From Candidatus Anammoxibacter sp. (GTDB lineage Bacteria; Planctomycetota; Brocadiia; Brocadiales; Anammoxibacteraceae), in the NCBI GenBank assembly GCA_021777105.1, contig JAIQZQ010000069.1, positions 124,001 through 188,000 of the forward strand: a stretch of 64,000 nt of DNA, written 5' to 3'. The notes beneath the pieces are model-generated. The model was not told the origin of the DNA and searched no databases. It was given only the letters and a program-made list of their open reading frames with translations. Of the stretch, positions 27,353-36,670 are shown piece by piece. The stretch's first letter is position 1, and each line of letters opens with the position of its first letter. A program made the translations under genes and the position numbers.

Positions 27353-28393
27353 TTACAAAGAGTGTCCGGCGGGCGGCAATAACGGTTTAATATAGCCGTA
27401 AAGTTCTTTTGCGATAATTGTGTGGCCTTTGTCTGTGAAATGTATTCCGTCTTCTTCGTATATTGCGTCAATGTTATATTTTTTAAGCGTTTCAATCATA
27501 TCTATTGCGTTAACGCCTAGTTCATGAGCAAAGTTATATATGCGTGGTTGTGAAGATTCCCTGCCGTTTTTCATTTGCTTTTTAGTTGGAAAAATTACAG
27601 GCGTTAGTTTAATGCCGTTTTCCTTGCTCATAGTTATGAATTTGTTGAAATAAATTTGATAACGATCAAAAAGATCGTTATCAATAATTCCTGTTGATTT
27701 GCGGGCGACTTTGTCCTTAATACTTGATTTTAATGTTGAAAGACGGTCGTACATCTTTCGCCAAAGCAATGATTTGTTATAAAGGAAAGCAAGATGCCTG
27801 GTTTTATATTGATCTCTTAATACGGAGTCTTGATTAAATTTCTCAATAAAAACCGAATCATTTGGACTGACGGCGAGTATTATCATGTCCGGCTTTAGTT
27901 TTAACAATTTGTGTTTTAATTGGTAATATTCCCTACGCATATCATTGGCTTCAACACTTGCGTCAATTATTTCGCAGCCGCCATTTTGCTCTATATCTTT
28001 GTCTTGTTTAATGATGTTCTCCAGTTTAAAAGGAAAAGCGTTTTCAAGTATTGGCCTGCTTGGGATTGAATCGCCTACTATCACTGTCCTGAAAACGTCA
28101 AAAGGTTTGTTTGTGGGGAACTCACGCCATCGGAAACCATGTGAATTGATGTTGTATACTCTGCCGTTGATTGCATAGTTGCCTGGTTTCCATTCATAAT
28201 TCAGCCCTTGCAGGCCGCTTTCAATCGTCATTGGCGAGCTGTTGTTTTTTTTTAAAAGAAACTTCATTCGAAGGCTCTCGTATAAACGAAAGCCTCCTTC
28301 AAAACCGGCTGCGATCAGAATGGCCTGGCATAAAATAACCGAAAGCTTAAAAAACATTCGTTTGCCTGTTGTGTCTTTAGTTAATGTGCTCAT
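27353..28393 (-). CDS. Membrane-anchored SGNH hydrolase/acyltransferase-like protein
   Basis: A 346-residue protein and the only convincing gene on the - strand. One membrane segment lies at residues 15-33. The extracytoplasmic domain has the SGNH blocks in order: VIVGDSIPS near 105, SPNDSVF near 178 and DGIHFTDKGH near 321, so the Ser, Asn and Asp-His positions are retained. It faces the MBOAT gene tail to tail with a 20-base gap and diverges from the radical SAM gene at 28463. The likely job is the periplasmic step of O-acylation started by the MBOAT protein. A promoter is expected in the 28394-28462 interval but I see no clear one. Confidence 0.82.
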   Translation of the reverse strand: MSTLTKDTTGKRMFFKLSVILCQAILIAAGFEGGFRLYESLRMKFLLKKNNSSPMTIESGLQGLNYEWKPGNYAINGRVYNINSHGFRWREFPTNKPFDVFRTVIVGDSIPSRPILENAFPFKLENIIKQDKDIEQNGGCEIIDASVEANDMRREYYQLKHKLLKLKPDMIILAVSPNDSVFIEKFNQDSVLRDQYKTRHLAFLYNKSLLWRKMYDRLSTLKSSIKDKVARKSTGIIDNDLFDRYQIYFNKFITMSKENGIKLTPVIFPTKKQMKNGRESSQPRIYNFAHELGVNAIDMIETLKKYNIDAIYEEDGIHFTDKGHTIIAKELYGYIKPLLPPAGHSL

Positions 28394-28462
28394 AATTAAA
28401 TGTTTTTACGCTTGCGCGGGTTTAAGCCAATTGAAATATAATATGTTTAGATATAGAGGCAT

Positions 28463-29509
28463 ATGAATTACAAAAAAATTATTAACTCTGTGCCGTTTAA
28501 AGCCCTGTTAAAGAAAAAGTTTAATAGGAATGATTTTATAAAAAAGTCATTAATATATAAACTTTTTTTTAATATCTTAATTCAAAACAGGGTAAAAGGC
28601 TATAAAAAAGGGCCTGAGATAGTTTTAATTGAGAACACCAATTATTGCAATGCAAAATGCGTAATCTGCCCTCATTTCTCTGGAATTAATAAAGCTAAAG
28701 GGTTTATGGACTTTAGTCTTTTTACAAAAATAATTGATAATATGTTAGACCTTAAAATTAAGAGATTACAGATTACAGGAACTGGGGAGCCGCTTATTGA
28801 TAAAAATTTGGTGGATAAAATTAAATACGCAAAAAAAAAAGGGATAGACGAACTGAATATATTTACAAACGGGTCCCTGTTAACCGAGGAGCTAGCCGCG
28901 GAAATATTAGATTCTGGGCTTGATCTTATCTGCTTTAGTTTCGACGGCATTAAAAAAGAGGAATATGAGAAGATTAGAATAGGTCTGGTTTATGATAATG
29001 TTTTAAGAAATATCCGCTATTTTCTTAAATTAAGGGAGAAAAAGAGGAAAAAAGAGCCATATGTTATTATTAATAGCTTTGTGAGAGATGTAAATATTGA
29101 CTATTTCAATTCTCAAATATTAAAAGATATATATGCTTTGGTTGACAAATGGAATTTGTATCCTGTTGAGAGTGAAACTCATAAATGGGGAGGGGCTGTT
29201 GAGCCCATTAATGATAATGCGCTAGATGAAGAGGTTATTAATGTGCCGTGCCGGCGATTATGGGCCACCCTTAATATATTGTGGGATGGACAGGTTGTGC
29301 CTTGTTGTATGGATTATGAAGGCGATTTCGCGCTTGATGATATTTGCGAAAAAAAGATACAGGAAATTTGGCAATCCCATAAGTTTGAGGAGTTTCGGGA
29401 AATGCATAGGAAAAACCGAGTGTCTGAAATCTTAATTTGCTCTAATTGTTCTGAACGTTTATCCTGGTTTCCGCAAAATTGCGCCAGACTGCTGGATTCA
29501 ATAATATAA
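28463..29509 (+). CDS. Radical SAM/SPASM-domain protein
   Basis: A 348-residue radical SAM protein with the cluster motif CNAKCVIC near residue 61 and a C-terminal SPASM-type cysteine set (VPCRR, VPCCMDY, LICSNCSE). The protein belongs to the broad group that modifies peptides, sugars or cofactors, and does not have a B12-binding domain. An A10 tract at 28831-28840 lies inside the coding frame. Its stop overlaps the ATG of the following GT2 gene (TAATG). No substrate can be deduced. Confidence 0.82.
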   Translation: MNYKKIINSVPFKALLKKKFNRNDFIKKSLIYKLFFNILIQNRVKGYKKGPEIVLIENTNYCNAKCVICPHFSGINKAKGFMDFSLFTKIIDNMLDLKIKRLQITGTGEPLIDKNLVDKIKYAKKKGIDELNIFTNGSLLTEELAAEILDSGLDLICFSFDGIKKEEYEKIRIGLVYDNVLRNIRYFLKLREKKRKKEPYVIINSFVRDVNIDYFNSQILKDIYALVDKWNLYPVESETHKWGGAVEPINDNALDEEVINVPCRRLWATLNILWDGQVVPCCMDYEGDFALDDICEKKIQEIWQSHKFEEFREMHRKNRVSEILICSNCSERLSWFPQNCARLLDSII

Positions 29510-30471
29510 TGATGTCTGCAAGCCTGCCATTGGTTTCAATTGTTATCCCTGTTTTTAATAATGAAGAGCATATTTTAAGGGCGTTAGACTCTGTTTCAGG
29601 CCAAAGTTATAAAAACTTTGAAGTTGTTTTAGTTAACGACGGCTCGCATGATAATAGCGTTGATAGAGCCCGCGATTTTCATGATAATCACAAAGAGATC
29701 AATTTAACAATAATTGAGCAAACAAATAACGGCGCCGGTTCTGCCAGAAATACCGGGATACGATTGTGCAAAGGCGAATTTGTTTCATTTCTTGACGCTG
29801 ACGATTGGTGGCTGCCGGGGAAGCTGGAAAAGGTTGTTAATCTTTTTAAAGATGAAGCGAACGCTGACTTGGTGTGCCATGATGAAATAATGGTTGATGT
29901 TCATGGCGTTAAAAACCTTATTGATCATAAAAAAAAGTATGTTGAAAAGAACAATACATTTGTCAGCATGTATTACGGCAACTTCCTTTCTCCTTCGGCG
30001 GTAACAGTTAAAAAGAAGAGTTTGTTAAAAACCAATTTATTTGATGAGAAGTTGGAAACAGCCGAAGAGTATGACTTATGGCTCCAATTAGCAAAATTTG
30101 TAAAAATAGAGTTTATAAACGAACCTCTTGGTTATTTTTTTGATAATCCTAATGGATTGTCCCAAAATCTGGAAAAAAGAATTGTTTTTGAAAGTCTAAT
30201 TCTGAAGCGTTATGCGTCATATTTAGGCAAATATTGCAAATATCCAGGCATCAAATATCGACAAAGAGTCAGTCAGATTGTCGGAGCGGTTGGTAGAGAT
30301 TATTTTGAAAGAAAGGATTATAAAAATGCTTTTATAAAATTTATAAGAGCATTTATTATATATCCTTTAAATTATAAAACAATTATTTATCCTTTTTACC
30401 TAATATTAAAGAATTTAAAGAATTTAAAGAATGAAGATACTTCTAATACAACCGCCTCAAACAATACTTAA
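29509..30471 (+). CDS. GT2 family glycosyltransferase
   Basis: A 320-residue GT-A enzyme; ATG 29509 overlaps the upstream stop, and an upstream TTG at 29479 would lie inside the radical SAM gene. Motifs are VSIVIPVFNNEEHIL, NDGSHDNSVD and the metal-binding SFLDADDWW. It transfers a sugar from a nucleotide donor on the cytoplasmic face. The last 41 bases overlap the start of the next gene, in a region with three 9-base tandem repeats. Confidence 0.88.
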   Translation: MMSASLPLVSIVIPVFNNEEHILRALDSVSGQSYKNFEVVLVNDGSHDNSVDRARDFHDNHKEINLTIIEQTNNGAGSARNTGIRLCKGEFVSFLDADDWWLPGKLEKVVNLFKDEANADLVCHDEIMVDVHGVKNLIDHKKKYVEKNNTFVSMYYGNFLSPSAVTVKKKSLLKTNLFDEKLETAEEYDLWLQLAKFVKIEFINEPLGYFFDNPNGLSQNLEKRIVFESLILKRYASYLGKYCKYPGIKYRQRVSQIVGAVGRDYFERKDYKNAFIKFIRAFIIYPLNYKTIIYPFYLILKNLKNLKNEDTSNTTASNNT

Positions 30472-31897
30472 ATACAAAGCAAAAAGCTGCCAACCCTCTT
30501 TAGGGCTAGGTTATATTGCTTCCGTCTTAAGAAAGAAACATGAAATTGTGATTCTTGATTCCCTTGCGGAAGGTTTTGATAATGAAGTTCCTGTTAGCGA
30601 GACTACATGCAGGTACGGGCTTTCGTTTGAGGAGATAAAAGCGCGGACAGCGCAAATCAAGCCCGATGTTGTGGGTGTGACTTGCCTTTTTTCGACCCAA
30701 TTCAGAAACGCCCTTAACGTTTGCGTTGCCGTTAAAGAAGCTGGTCCTGGGATATTGACCATGGTTGGCGGTCATCATATTTCAGCAATGCCTCTGCAGG
30801 TTCTTGAAAACAGAGATATTGATTTTGTTGTGAGGCTTGAGGCGGAGACTATTATAGAAAATTTCATGGAAGCAATTGAGAAAAACAACGATTACGGTGG
30901 TATTCCAAATATAGGATATAGGAAAAACGGCGAAATAATCTTAAATGATTTAGAGATTAATAGAGACTATCTGGACGCGTTGCCTTTTCCCGCATGGGAT
31001 CTGTTTCCGCTTGAAAGATATTTTGAGATTAACAGGGCGCATGGAGGCACTATTACGGAGCCTCCGTTTTTCCCGGTTTTGACATCAAGGGGCTGCCCTT
31101 CTAAATGTGTTTTTTGCAGCTCCCATATTGTGCACGGCAAGAAATACAGAAAAAGAAGCGTTAATAATATTATTGAGGAACTAAAGTTATTAAAGAATAA
31201 TTATGGCGCTAAGGCTGTATTTTTTGAGGACGATAATCTTACACTGGACAAGGAGAGGGCTCGCGATCTTTTTAAAAGGATGAAGAGCGCTAGACTTGAC
31301 ATTACATGGTGCACTCCAAATGGCCTTTTTGTTCAATCTTTGGATGAGGAGATGTTGCAATTAATGAAAAGCGCCGGATGTCATAGCGTTAGTTTTGCCG
31401 TTGAATCCGCCGATCCAAAGACGCAGAAGGAGATTATCGGCAAGAAAGTTGATATAAATAAAGTTGATGTTCTGCTGGACAAGGCTAAAGATTTGGAGCT
31501 TGCCGCCCATCTTTTCTTTATTGTTGGGTTTCCAGGGGAGAGTTGGGAGCAAATTGAGGCAACTTTAAAATACGCAAAATCGGCCAATTGTGAAAACGTC
31601 AACATTTTTTTCGCCACTTCACTGCCCGGCAGCGAACTTCTGGAAAGATGCAAAAAGAATAATTTACGCGAGGACTCTTCATCGTTTGATCTTGAAGACA
31701 GTTTGAATTTTAAACATGATATTGTTGAAAATAATCGTATTGAAAAAGCGGTGCATAACGCCAGACTTGTTATTAAATTAAAAACCATTCTTCGAAATCC
31801 TGATCTGTTTTTTGAAAAGGTTGCCGGGAAATTGCAAAATGATCCTAAATATTTTGTTAAGTATGTCAAAAGGATGATTCTAGGACTTGTAAAGTGA
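30431..31897 (+). CDS. B12-binding-domain radical SAM enzyme
   Basis: A 488-residue protein that begins MKILLIQPPQTILKYKAK, a usual start for the cobalamin-binding fold. VGGHHISAMPLQVL lies near residue 115, and the cluster motif CPSKCVFC near 221. It overlaps the GT2 gene before it by 41 bases, and the ribosome site is an AAAGAA within the tandem repeat. The reaction is unknown; members of this class carry out radical methylation and ring or chain rearrangements. It is followed by a DegT-type aminotransferase, so a deoxy amino sugar substrate is possible. Confidence 0.87.
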   Translation: MKILLIQPPQTILKYKAKSCQPSLGLGYIASVLRKKHEIVILDSLAEGFDNEVPVSETTCRYGLSFEEIKARTAQIKPDVVGVTCLFSTQFRNALNVCVAVKEAGPGILTMVGGHHISAMPLQVLENRDIDFVVRLEAETIIENFMEAIEKNNDYGGIPNIGYRKNGEIILNDLEINRDYLDALPFPAWDLFPLERYFEINRAHGGTITEPPFFPVLTSRGCPSKCVFCSSHIVHGKKYRKRSVNNIIEELKLLKNNYGAKAVFFEDDNLTLDKERARDLFKRMKSARLDITWCTPNGLFVQSLDEEMLQLMKSAGCHSVSFAVESADPKTQKEIIGKKVDINKVDVLLDKAKDLELAAHLFFIVGFPGESWEQIEATLKYAKSANCENVNIFFATSLPGSELLERCKKNNLREDSSSFDLEDSLNFKHDIVENNRIEKAVHNARLVIKLKTILRNPDLFFEKVAGKLQNDPKYFVKYVKRMILGLVK

Positions 31898-31937
31898 AAA
31901 ATCATTTTGTTTTGCTCCTGTTATTGTTGTTAAAAAA

Positions 31938-33005
31938 GTGAATAGTAAAATATTTAATGATATTTATAGAGCCAATGTAAAAAGGGAAAGCAATGATTTA
32001 AACAAATATTTGCCTCTTAACAGAACAAGTTTTTTTGCCTTTGGACGTATTGCGTTAAGAGAAGGGCTGCGTTGTTGCGAACTGAAAAAGGGTGAAACTG
32101 TTTTAGTTCCCTCTTTTATTTGCAGGGAAGTCTTAAGCAGCTTTACTGAACTAGGGATTAATATTGTATTTTACAATATAGATGAAAACCTTGAGTGTAA
32201 TTATGATGAAATTGAGGCGTTGTCGGCAAAAGGGTGCAAGGCGATACTGTTTGTAAACTACTTTGGGTTTCCGCATCCTGTAAGGCGGCTTAAGGCTATA
32301 GCCAAGAAATGCGGCATCTTGTTATTTGAAGATAACGCCCATGGTTTTTTAAGCTGTGATAAAAATGTTCCTCTTGGTTTAAGAGGCGATGTTGGGATAT
32401 TTAGTTTAAGAAAAACCGTTAATGTGCCTAATGGGGCGGCGTTAGTCTTAAACAATGAAAGTTTAATAAACAACCCCGGCAATGAATTGTATGAAAAATA
32501 TAAGATTGTTAAATCATGCCGCAAACCTGAGATAAAACATATTCTTAAAGAATCCGTAAGACCATTTATGGCTTTTAGCGGCAATACATTCCGCAGGGTT
32601 GCGCTGAATAGTTGCTGGAGTGTTAAAAGAGCGCTTTCGTCGAGCATAGATAACGGCGATTGCGAAGAGCATGTTCCGGCGGGCTGTTTTTCACAATTTT
32701 CAATGAATTTATTGAAGAAAATAGATTTATCCTATGAAATTCAAAAGAGACGCAGTCTATTTTTCAGCTTCAAGTCAATGATAGACAACATTAAGTCTTG
32801 CGCGCCTATATTTGCCAACCTCCCCGATGGGGTAGCTCCTTACGGATATCCTTTTTATTATAACGGCAATGATATAAATAGTTTTCAGGACTCATTATGG
32901 AAAGAGGGCGTTCATTCCTTAAATTGGCCCAGTCTGCCCATGTCTGTGGAAAATTCGCATCCTAAATTTTACGATAAAATAGTTGTTATTCCATTCTCAT
33001 GGTGA
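31938..33005 (+). CDS. DegT/DnrJ/EryC1-family aminotransferase-like protein
   Basis: A 355-residue PLP enzyme of the sugar aminotransferase family, from a GTG start. The phosphate and aldimine region includes LFEDNAHGFLSC and the lysine block FSLRKTVNVPNGAALV near residue 155, which retains the expected lysine. The protein is shorter than the usual 370-400 residues. It overlaps the FemAB-like gene by seven bases. It may aminate a keto sugar nucleotide; alternatively it may be one of the family members that act on non-sugar substrates. Confidence 0.8.
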   Translation: MNSKIFNDIYRANVKRESNDLNKYLPLNRTSFFAFGRIALREGLRCCELKKGETVLVPSFICREVLSSFTELGINIVFYNIDENLECNYDEIEALSAKGCKAILFVNYFGFPHPVRRLKAIAKKCGILLFEDNAHGFLSCDKNVPLGLRGDVGIFSLRKTVNVPNGAALVLNNESLINNPGNELYEKYKIVKSCRKPEIKHILKESVRPFMAFSGNTFRRVALNSCWSVKRALSSSIDNGDCEEHVPAGCFSQFSMNLLKKIDLSYEIQKRRSLFFSFKSMIDNIKSCAPIFANLPDGVAPYGYPFYYNGNDINSFQDSLWKEGVHSLNWPSLPMSVENSHPKFYDKIVVIPFSW

Positions 33006-33982
33006 TAGAAGCTGTAACGTTTAAAGATTGCGGGGCTGAATGGAACAGACATTTATTGCAATTTCCATCCAATAATATTTATCAAAGTTATGAATGGGGC
33101 GAGTATCGGAGGAAATTTGGATGGATGCCTCAACGCACTCTTTATCTCCACAAAAACAAGCCTGTCGGATTGATTCAGGCGCTGACTAAAAAGGGTCGAT
33201 TTGCAAAATTTAACATTACATGGGCGCCCGGCGGCCCTGTTGTCTCCGGCAATAATGAACTGTTGCCGGAAATATTGACTTCATTTATTAGTCAATTTAA
33301 TAAATCGTTTTATTATGTCAGGATTCAGCCGCCTGTAAATTATGAGCAGTGTACCCCCCAGAAATCAGGATTTAGAAAAGCCTGTGTCAGGTTGGGGACA
33401 AAATATACATTTAGAAAAAATCTTGCTTGCGATTTAATAAAAGAACTTTCAAAAAACTGGAGACATAACCTAAAAAGGGCCTTAAAAAGAAACTTTGTTA
33501 TAGAAAAAGCAGAGCCCGCCAGAGATATCGACAAAATAATAACGGTATATGATGATATGGTAAAGACCAAAAACCTTAATTATAATGCCACGCATAATGA
33601 AAATGAGTTGCGCGAGATGTTGATTAATTTGAAAAATTTACATATATGGCTATGCGCTGATAGCTCAGGGAAGATATGCGCGGTAAAAGGTTATGTTTCA
33701 CAGGGTGAAACAGCTTACGAAATAATATCCGCCTCCACAGGCGAGGGACGGAAGAATTACTCATCGTACGCCCTTGCAATGCATGTTATTGAAGCCGCAA
33801 AAAAAGAGGGGATGTTAATGTATGACCTTGGAGGCACGGATCCGGATTTAAATATAGGCGTTCACAATTTTAAAAATGGAATTGGCGGCGATTTAATTAA
33901 CATTCCCCCGGAATGGGAGACAACAAATATTCCTTTTTATAATTTAATATTTAATATTTATTTACGATTTTACAGAAAATGA
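32999..33982 (+). CDS. FemAB/GNAT-type acyltransferase-like protein
   Basis: A 327-residue protein. YQSYEWGEYRRKFGW near residue 25 and WRHNLKRALKRNF near 157 match FemAB-like lipid II:glycine transferases and the FemAB-like proteins of exopolysaccharide loci. The C-terminal half has a GNAT-like fold with MYDLGGTDPDLNIGVHNFK. It may transfer an acyl or aminoacyl group to an amino sugar. It overlaps the aminotransferase at its start and is followed after 15 bases by a polysaccharide deacetylase, a pair also seen in exosortase-type polysaccharide loci; no exosortase is visible here. Confidence 0.8.
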   Translation: MVIEAVTFKDCGAEWNRHLLQFPSNNIYQSYEWGEYRRKFGWMPQRTLYLHKNKPVGLIQALTKKGRFAKFNITWAPGGPVVSGNNELLPEILTSFISQFNKSFYYVRIQPPVNYEQCTPQKSGFRKACVRLGTKYTFRKNLACDLIKELSKNWRHNLKRALKRNFVIEKAEPARDIDKIITVYDDMVKTKNLNYNATHNENELREMLINLKNLHIWLCADSSGKICAVKGYVSQGETAYEIISASTGEGRKNYSSYALAMHVIEAAKKEGMLMYDLGGTDPDLNIGVHNFKNGIGGDLINIPPEWETTNIPFYNLIFNIYLRFYRK

Positions 33983-33997
33983 ATTAGTGGTTGTTTC

Positions 33998-34783
33998 TTG
34001 AATAGCAAAATCTGGGCAAAAAAAATAATATCTTCATTAATCCCTCCTGCCGCAGGCGGCGGGGCGCGTATTCTCTTATACCATTCCGTTGGCAAGCCGG
34101 GCTCTAATGACAGGTTGGGGTTAAGAATCACTCCCCAACAATTTGAGCTGCAAATCAAATTTCTTATAGAAAATGGATATTATATAGTTTCACTTGATGA
34201 GTTGGCGGACTCTATAAAAGATAACTGTATAAGAAGAAACACTATCTGTATAACATTTGATGACGGATTTAAGGATAATATGGAGCATGCTTTCCCTATT
34301 CTATTTAAATACGGCATTAAATTTACAGTGTTTGTTGCTCCGGCTTTCCTGGACGGCTATATAAAAAGAAGATATGAGTGGGTGTATCTTGATTTTTTAG
34401 ATTGGAATGATGTAAATTATTTGCTGAACAAAGGAGGCGATATTGGTTGCCATTCAATGAACCATGAAGATTTGACTATTCTTAACAATGATCAACTACA
34501 TGACGAGGTTATTTTGGCAAAGGAGAAGTTGCAGGAAAAAACAGGCAAAGTTATTAATAATTTTAGTTATCCATATGGCAGGATTAATAACAGTTCTATG
34601 AGGTTTCTTGCAAATTCCGGTTTTAAAACGGCTTGTAGCACAAAAATAGGGGTAAATGGAAACTCTGCGGAATTATTTGACCTAAAACGAACGGAGATCA
34701 CCTACTACGACTCTTTATCTGATTTTAAAAGAAAACTGGAAGGTCGATACGATTGGCTGGCCATAACTCAAAATAGAGTTTAA
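33998..34783 (+). CDS. NodB-type polysaccharide deacetylase
   Basis: A 261-residue carbohydrate esterase family 4 protein from a TTG start. The metal and base motif TFDDGFKDN is near residue 86 and the metal-binding His pair is in IGCHSMNHEDL near 150. Loss of an N-acetyl group from a sugar is the expected reaction. No signal peptide is obvious, so it may act on cytoplasmic lipid-linked sugars. The 105 bases to the next gene hold nothing recognisable. Confidence 0.88.
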   Translation: MNSKIWAKKIISSLIPPAAGGGARILLYHSVGKPGSNDRLGLRITPQQFELQIKFLIENGYYIVSLDELADSIKDNCIRRNTICITFDDGFKDNMEHAFPILFKYGIKFTVFVAPAFLDGYIKRRYEWVYLDFLDWNDVNYLLNKGGDIGCHSMNHEDLTILNNDQLHDEVILAKEKLQEKTGKVINNFSYPYGRINNSSMRFLANSGFKTACSTKIGVNGNSAELFDLKRTEITYYDSLSDFKRKLEGRYDWLAITQNRV

Positions 34784-34888
34784 TACGTGAAAAAACCGAA
34801 TATTTCAGTTGATCTTTTGAGACATTAAAAAGGGCGAAGTTAAAAAGATATTAAGCTTAATACTTCGATTTGTAGATAAAAATAAGGT

Positions 34889-36568
34889 ATGAAAACATCA
34901 ATTCAATTTTCGATTATACTGCCTACTCTTAATGAGGAGACTAATGTAACTCTAATTATTAATAAAATTATTCAAATCCTGGATGAATATTCACGCTCTG
35001 TAGATTATGAAATTGTTGTTGTTGATGACAACAGCAGTGACAATACAGTTAAAGAGGTTAAGAAATTAATAGATAATTATCCTAATGTTTGCATTACGTT
35101 GCATGAGAGAAGCGCAAAGCCAGGTTTAGCTTACTCAATTAAAGACGGCATTGTCATTGCAAAATATGACAATGTTATGTTAATGGATTCTGATTTTAAT
35201 CATGATCCTGGCTATATTCCTGTTTTTCTTGAAATGTTTAGCGTTTTTAACCAGAAAGCTATTGTCAGCGGGTCAAGGTATATTCCCGGCGGCGGAATGT
35301 CGAACAAAAGGTTTAGGTATTTAGGCAGTTATGTTTTTAATTTGTATATTAAGCTTTTTTTGAGATCTAATTTAAATGATCATCTTTCAGGGTTTACATT
35401 ATTTAATAAAAAGATCCTAAATGCGCCTGCTTATGATGAGATATTTTATGGGTATGGCGATTACTACATCCGTTTATTAAGCTATGCAAAAGGACTTAGA
35501 GTTAAAATAGTTGAGTTGCCGATTAATTATACGGAACGATTTTATGGAGTTAGCAAGACTGATTTCAAGAGATATTTTATTCTTTATACAAAATCAGTAT
35601 TAAAGATTGTGTTTAATAAATTATGGAATACTGAAAAGGCCGGCCCGGTGATACCCGAAGGGGCTTTTGACAAATTTGAATTTGAATATTTTGAGAACTT
35701 ATGCCCAAACTGTAAAAGCTCCGCTATTTACATTAAATATAAATTAAACAAATATAATATTCTTGAATGCCGTGAGTGCGAAGCGCGTTATGCCAACCCT
35801 CACATTTCCGATAAAGGGGTTGGAGAATTATATAAAAATAATAAATCGTTGGCTGAAATATTTTCATTTCAATCAAATTATTTTGAATACGACAGGGGAG
35901 AATCAGAAGAGATTGCTAAAATAATTTACACTATAAGCAAACAATTCAATGTCCTAGATTCAGGCGTATCGCTAATTGATGTTGCATGCGGGAGCGGCGG
36001 CTTTTTAAATTTATTATCCGTTAAAACACGTTTAAAATTAAACGGCATTGACAGGCTGAAAAATAACCAAAATCCGGAAACCGGAAACTCCATAAATTTG
36101 ATAAACAGCGAGTTCCTGTCTCATGATTTCCAGGACAATAAATATAAAATTATAACATTGCTGGACGCGCTTGAACACTTCCCGGAGCCTGAGCGGGTAA
36201 TAAAGAAATGCTTTGATATTGCCGATACAAACGCGTTATTAATAATAAGCTCTCCAGATACTGATTCATTGTTAAACATAATTGTTGACCTTGCGTACAA
36301 ATGTTCGCTTGGCCGTTTAAGGAAACCCGCTGAAATAGTGTATATTTTTGAGCATATTCTTTTTTTCAATTTAAAAAGTTTAAACGCGCTTTTATCCAGG
36401 CCCGGCGGAAAGTTTGAGATAGTTGACTATTTTAAAATAAACACAAATTTGTCATTGTATGACTTTTCGTTTGTTACAGGAGCGGGTTTGAGGGCTGTTT
36501 TTCTTTTAAATAAATTGTTCGGTAAAGAAAACAGGATAGTTGTGTTCGCAAAAATAAACGCGGCGTAA
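34889..36568 (+). CDS. GT2 glycosyltransferase fused to zinc-ribbon methyltransferase
   Basis: A 559-residue protein. Residues 1-240 are a dolichyl-phosphate-mannose-synthase-like GT2 domain (FSIILPTLNEETNVTL, VVDDNSSDNT, LMDSDFNHDP). A short cysteine pair block at 270-300 (LCPNCKSS and CRECEARYANP) looks like a zinc ribbon. Residues 340-559 are a class I methyltransferase with motif I LIDVACGSGGFLNLL. The same ribbon plus methyltransferase order occurs in stand-alone C-methyltransferase-like proteins, but fused to GT2 it suggests coordinated transfer and methylation of one sugar. Confidence 0.82.
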   Translation: MKTSIQFSIILPTLNEETNVTLIINKIIQILDEYSRSVDYEIVVVDDNSSDNTVKEVKKLIDNYPNVCITLHERSAKPGLAYSIKDGIVIAKYDNVMLMDSDFNHDPGYIPVFLEMFSVFNQKAIVSGSRYIPGGGMSNKRFRYLGSYVFNLYIKLFLRSNLNDHLSGFTLFNKKILNAPAYDEIFYGYGDYYIRLLSYAKGLRVKIVELPINYTERFYGVSKTDFKRYFILYTKSVLKIVFNKLWNTEKAGPVIPEGAFDKFEFEYFENLCPNCKSSAIYIKYKLNKYNILECRECEARYANPHISDKGVGELYKNNKSLAEIFSFQSNYFEYDRGESEEIAKIIYTISKQFNVLDSGVSLIDVACGSGGFLNLLSVKTRLKLNGIDRLKNNQNPETGNSINLINSEFLSHDFQDNKYKIITLLDALEHFPEPERVIKKCFDIADTNALLIISSPDTDSLLNIIVDLAYKCSLGRLRKPAEIVYIFEHILFFNLKSLNALLSRPGGKFEIVDYFKINTNLSLYDFSFVTGAGLRAVFLLNKLFGKENRIVVFAKINAA

Positions 36569-36670
36569 AAAAACATAAAAAATTAAAGCATTCTCAATTA
36601 TTGAAGCGCGGATAGTAAATGTTTAAATATATTGAAATTTATGGCTCTATGCCGGTTAAGATGAGGACTT

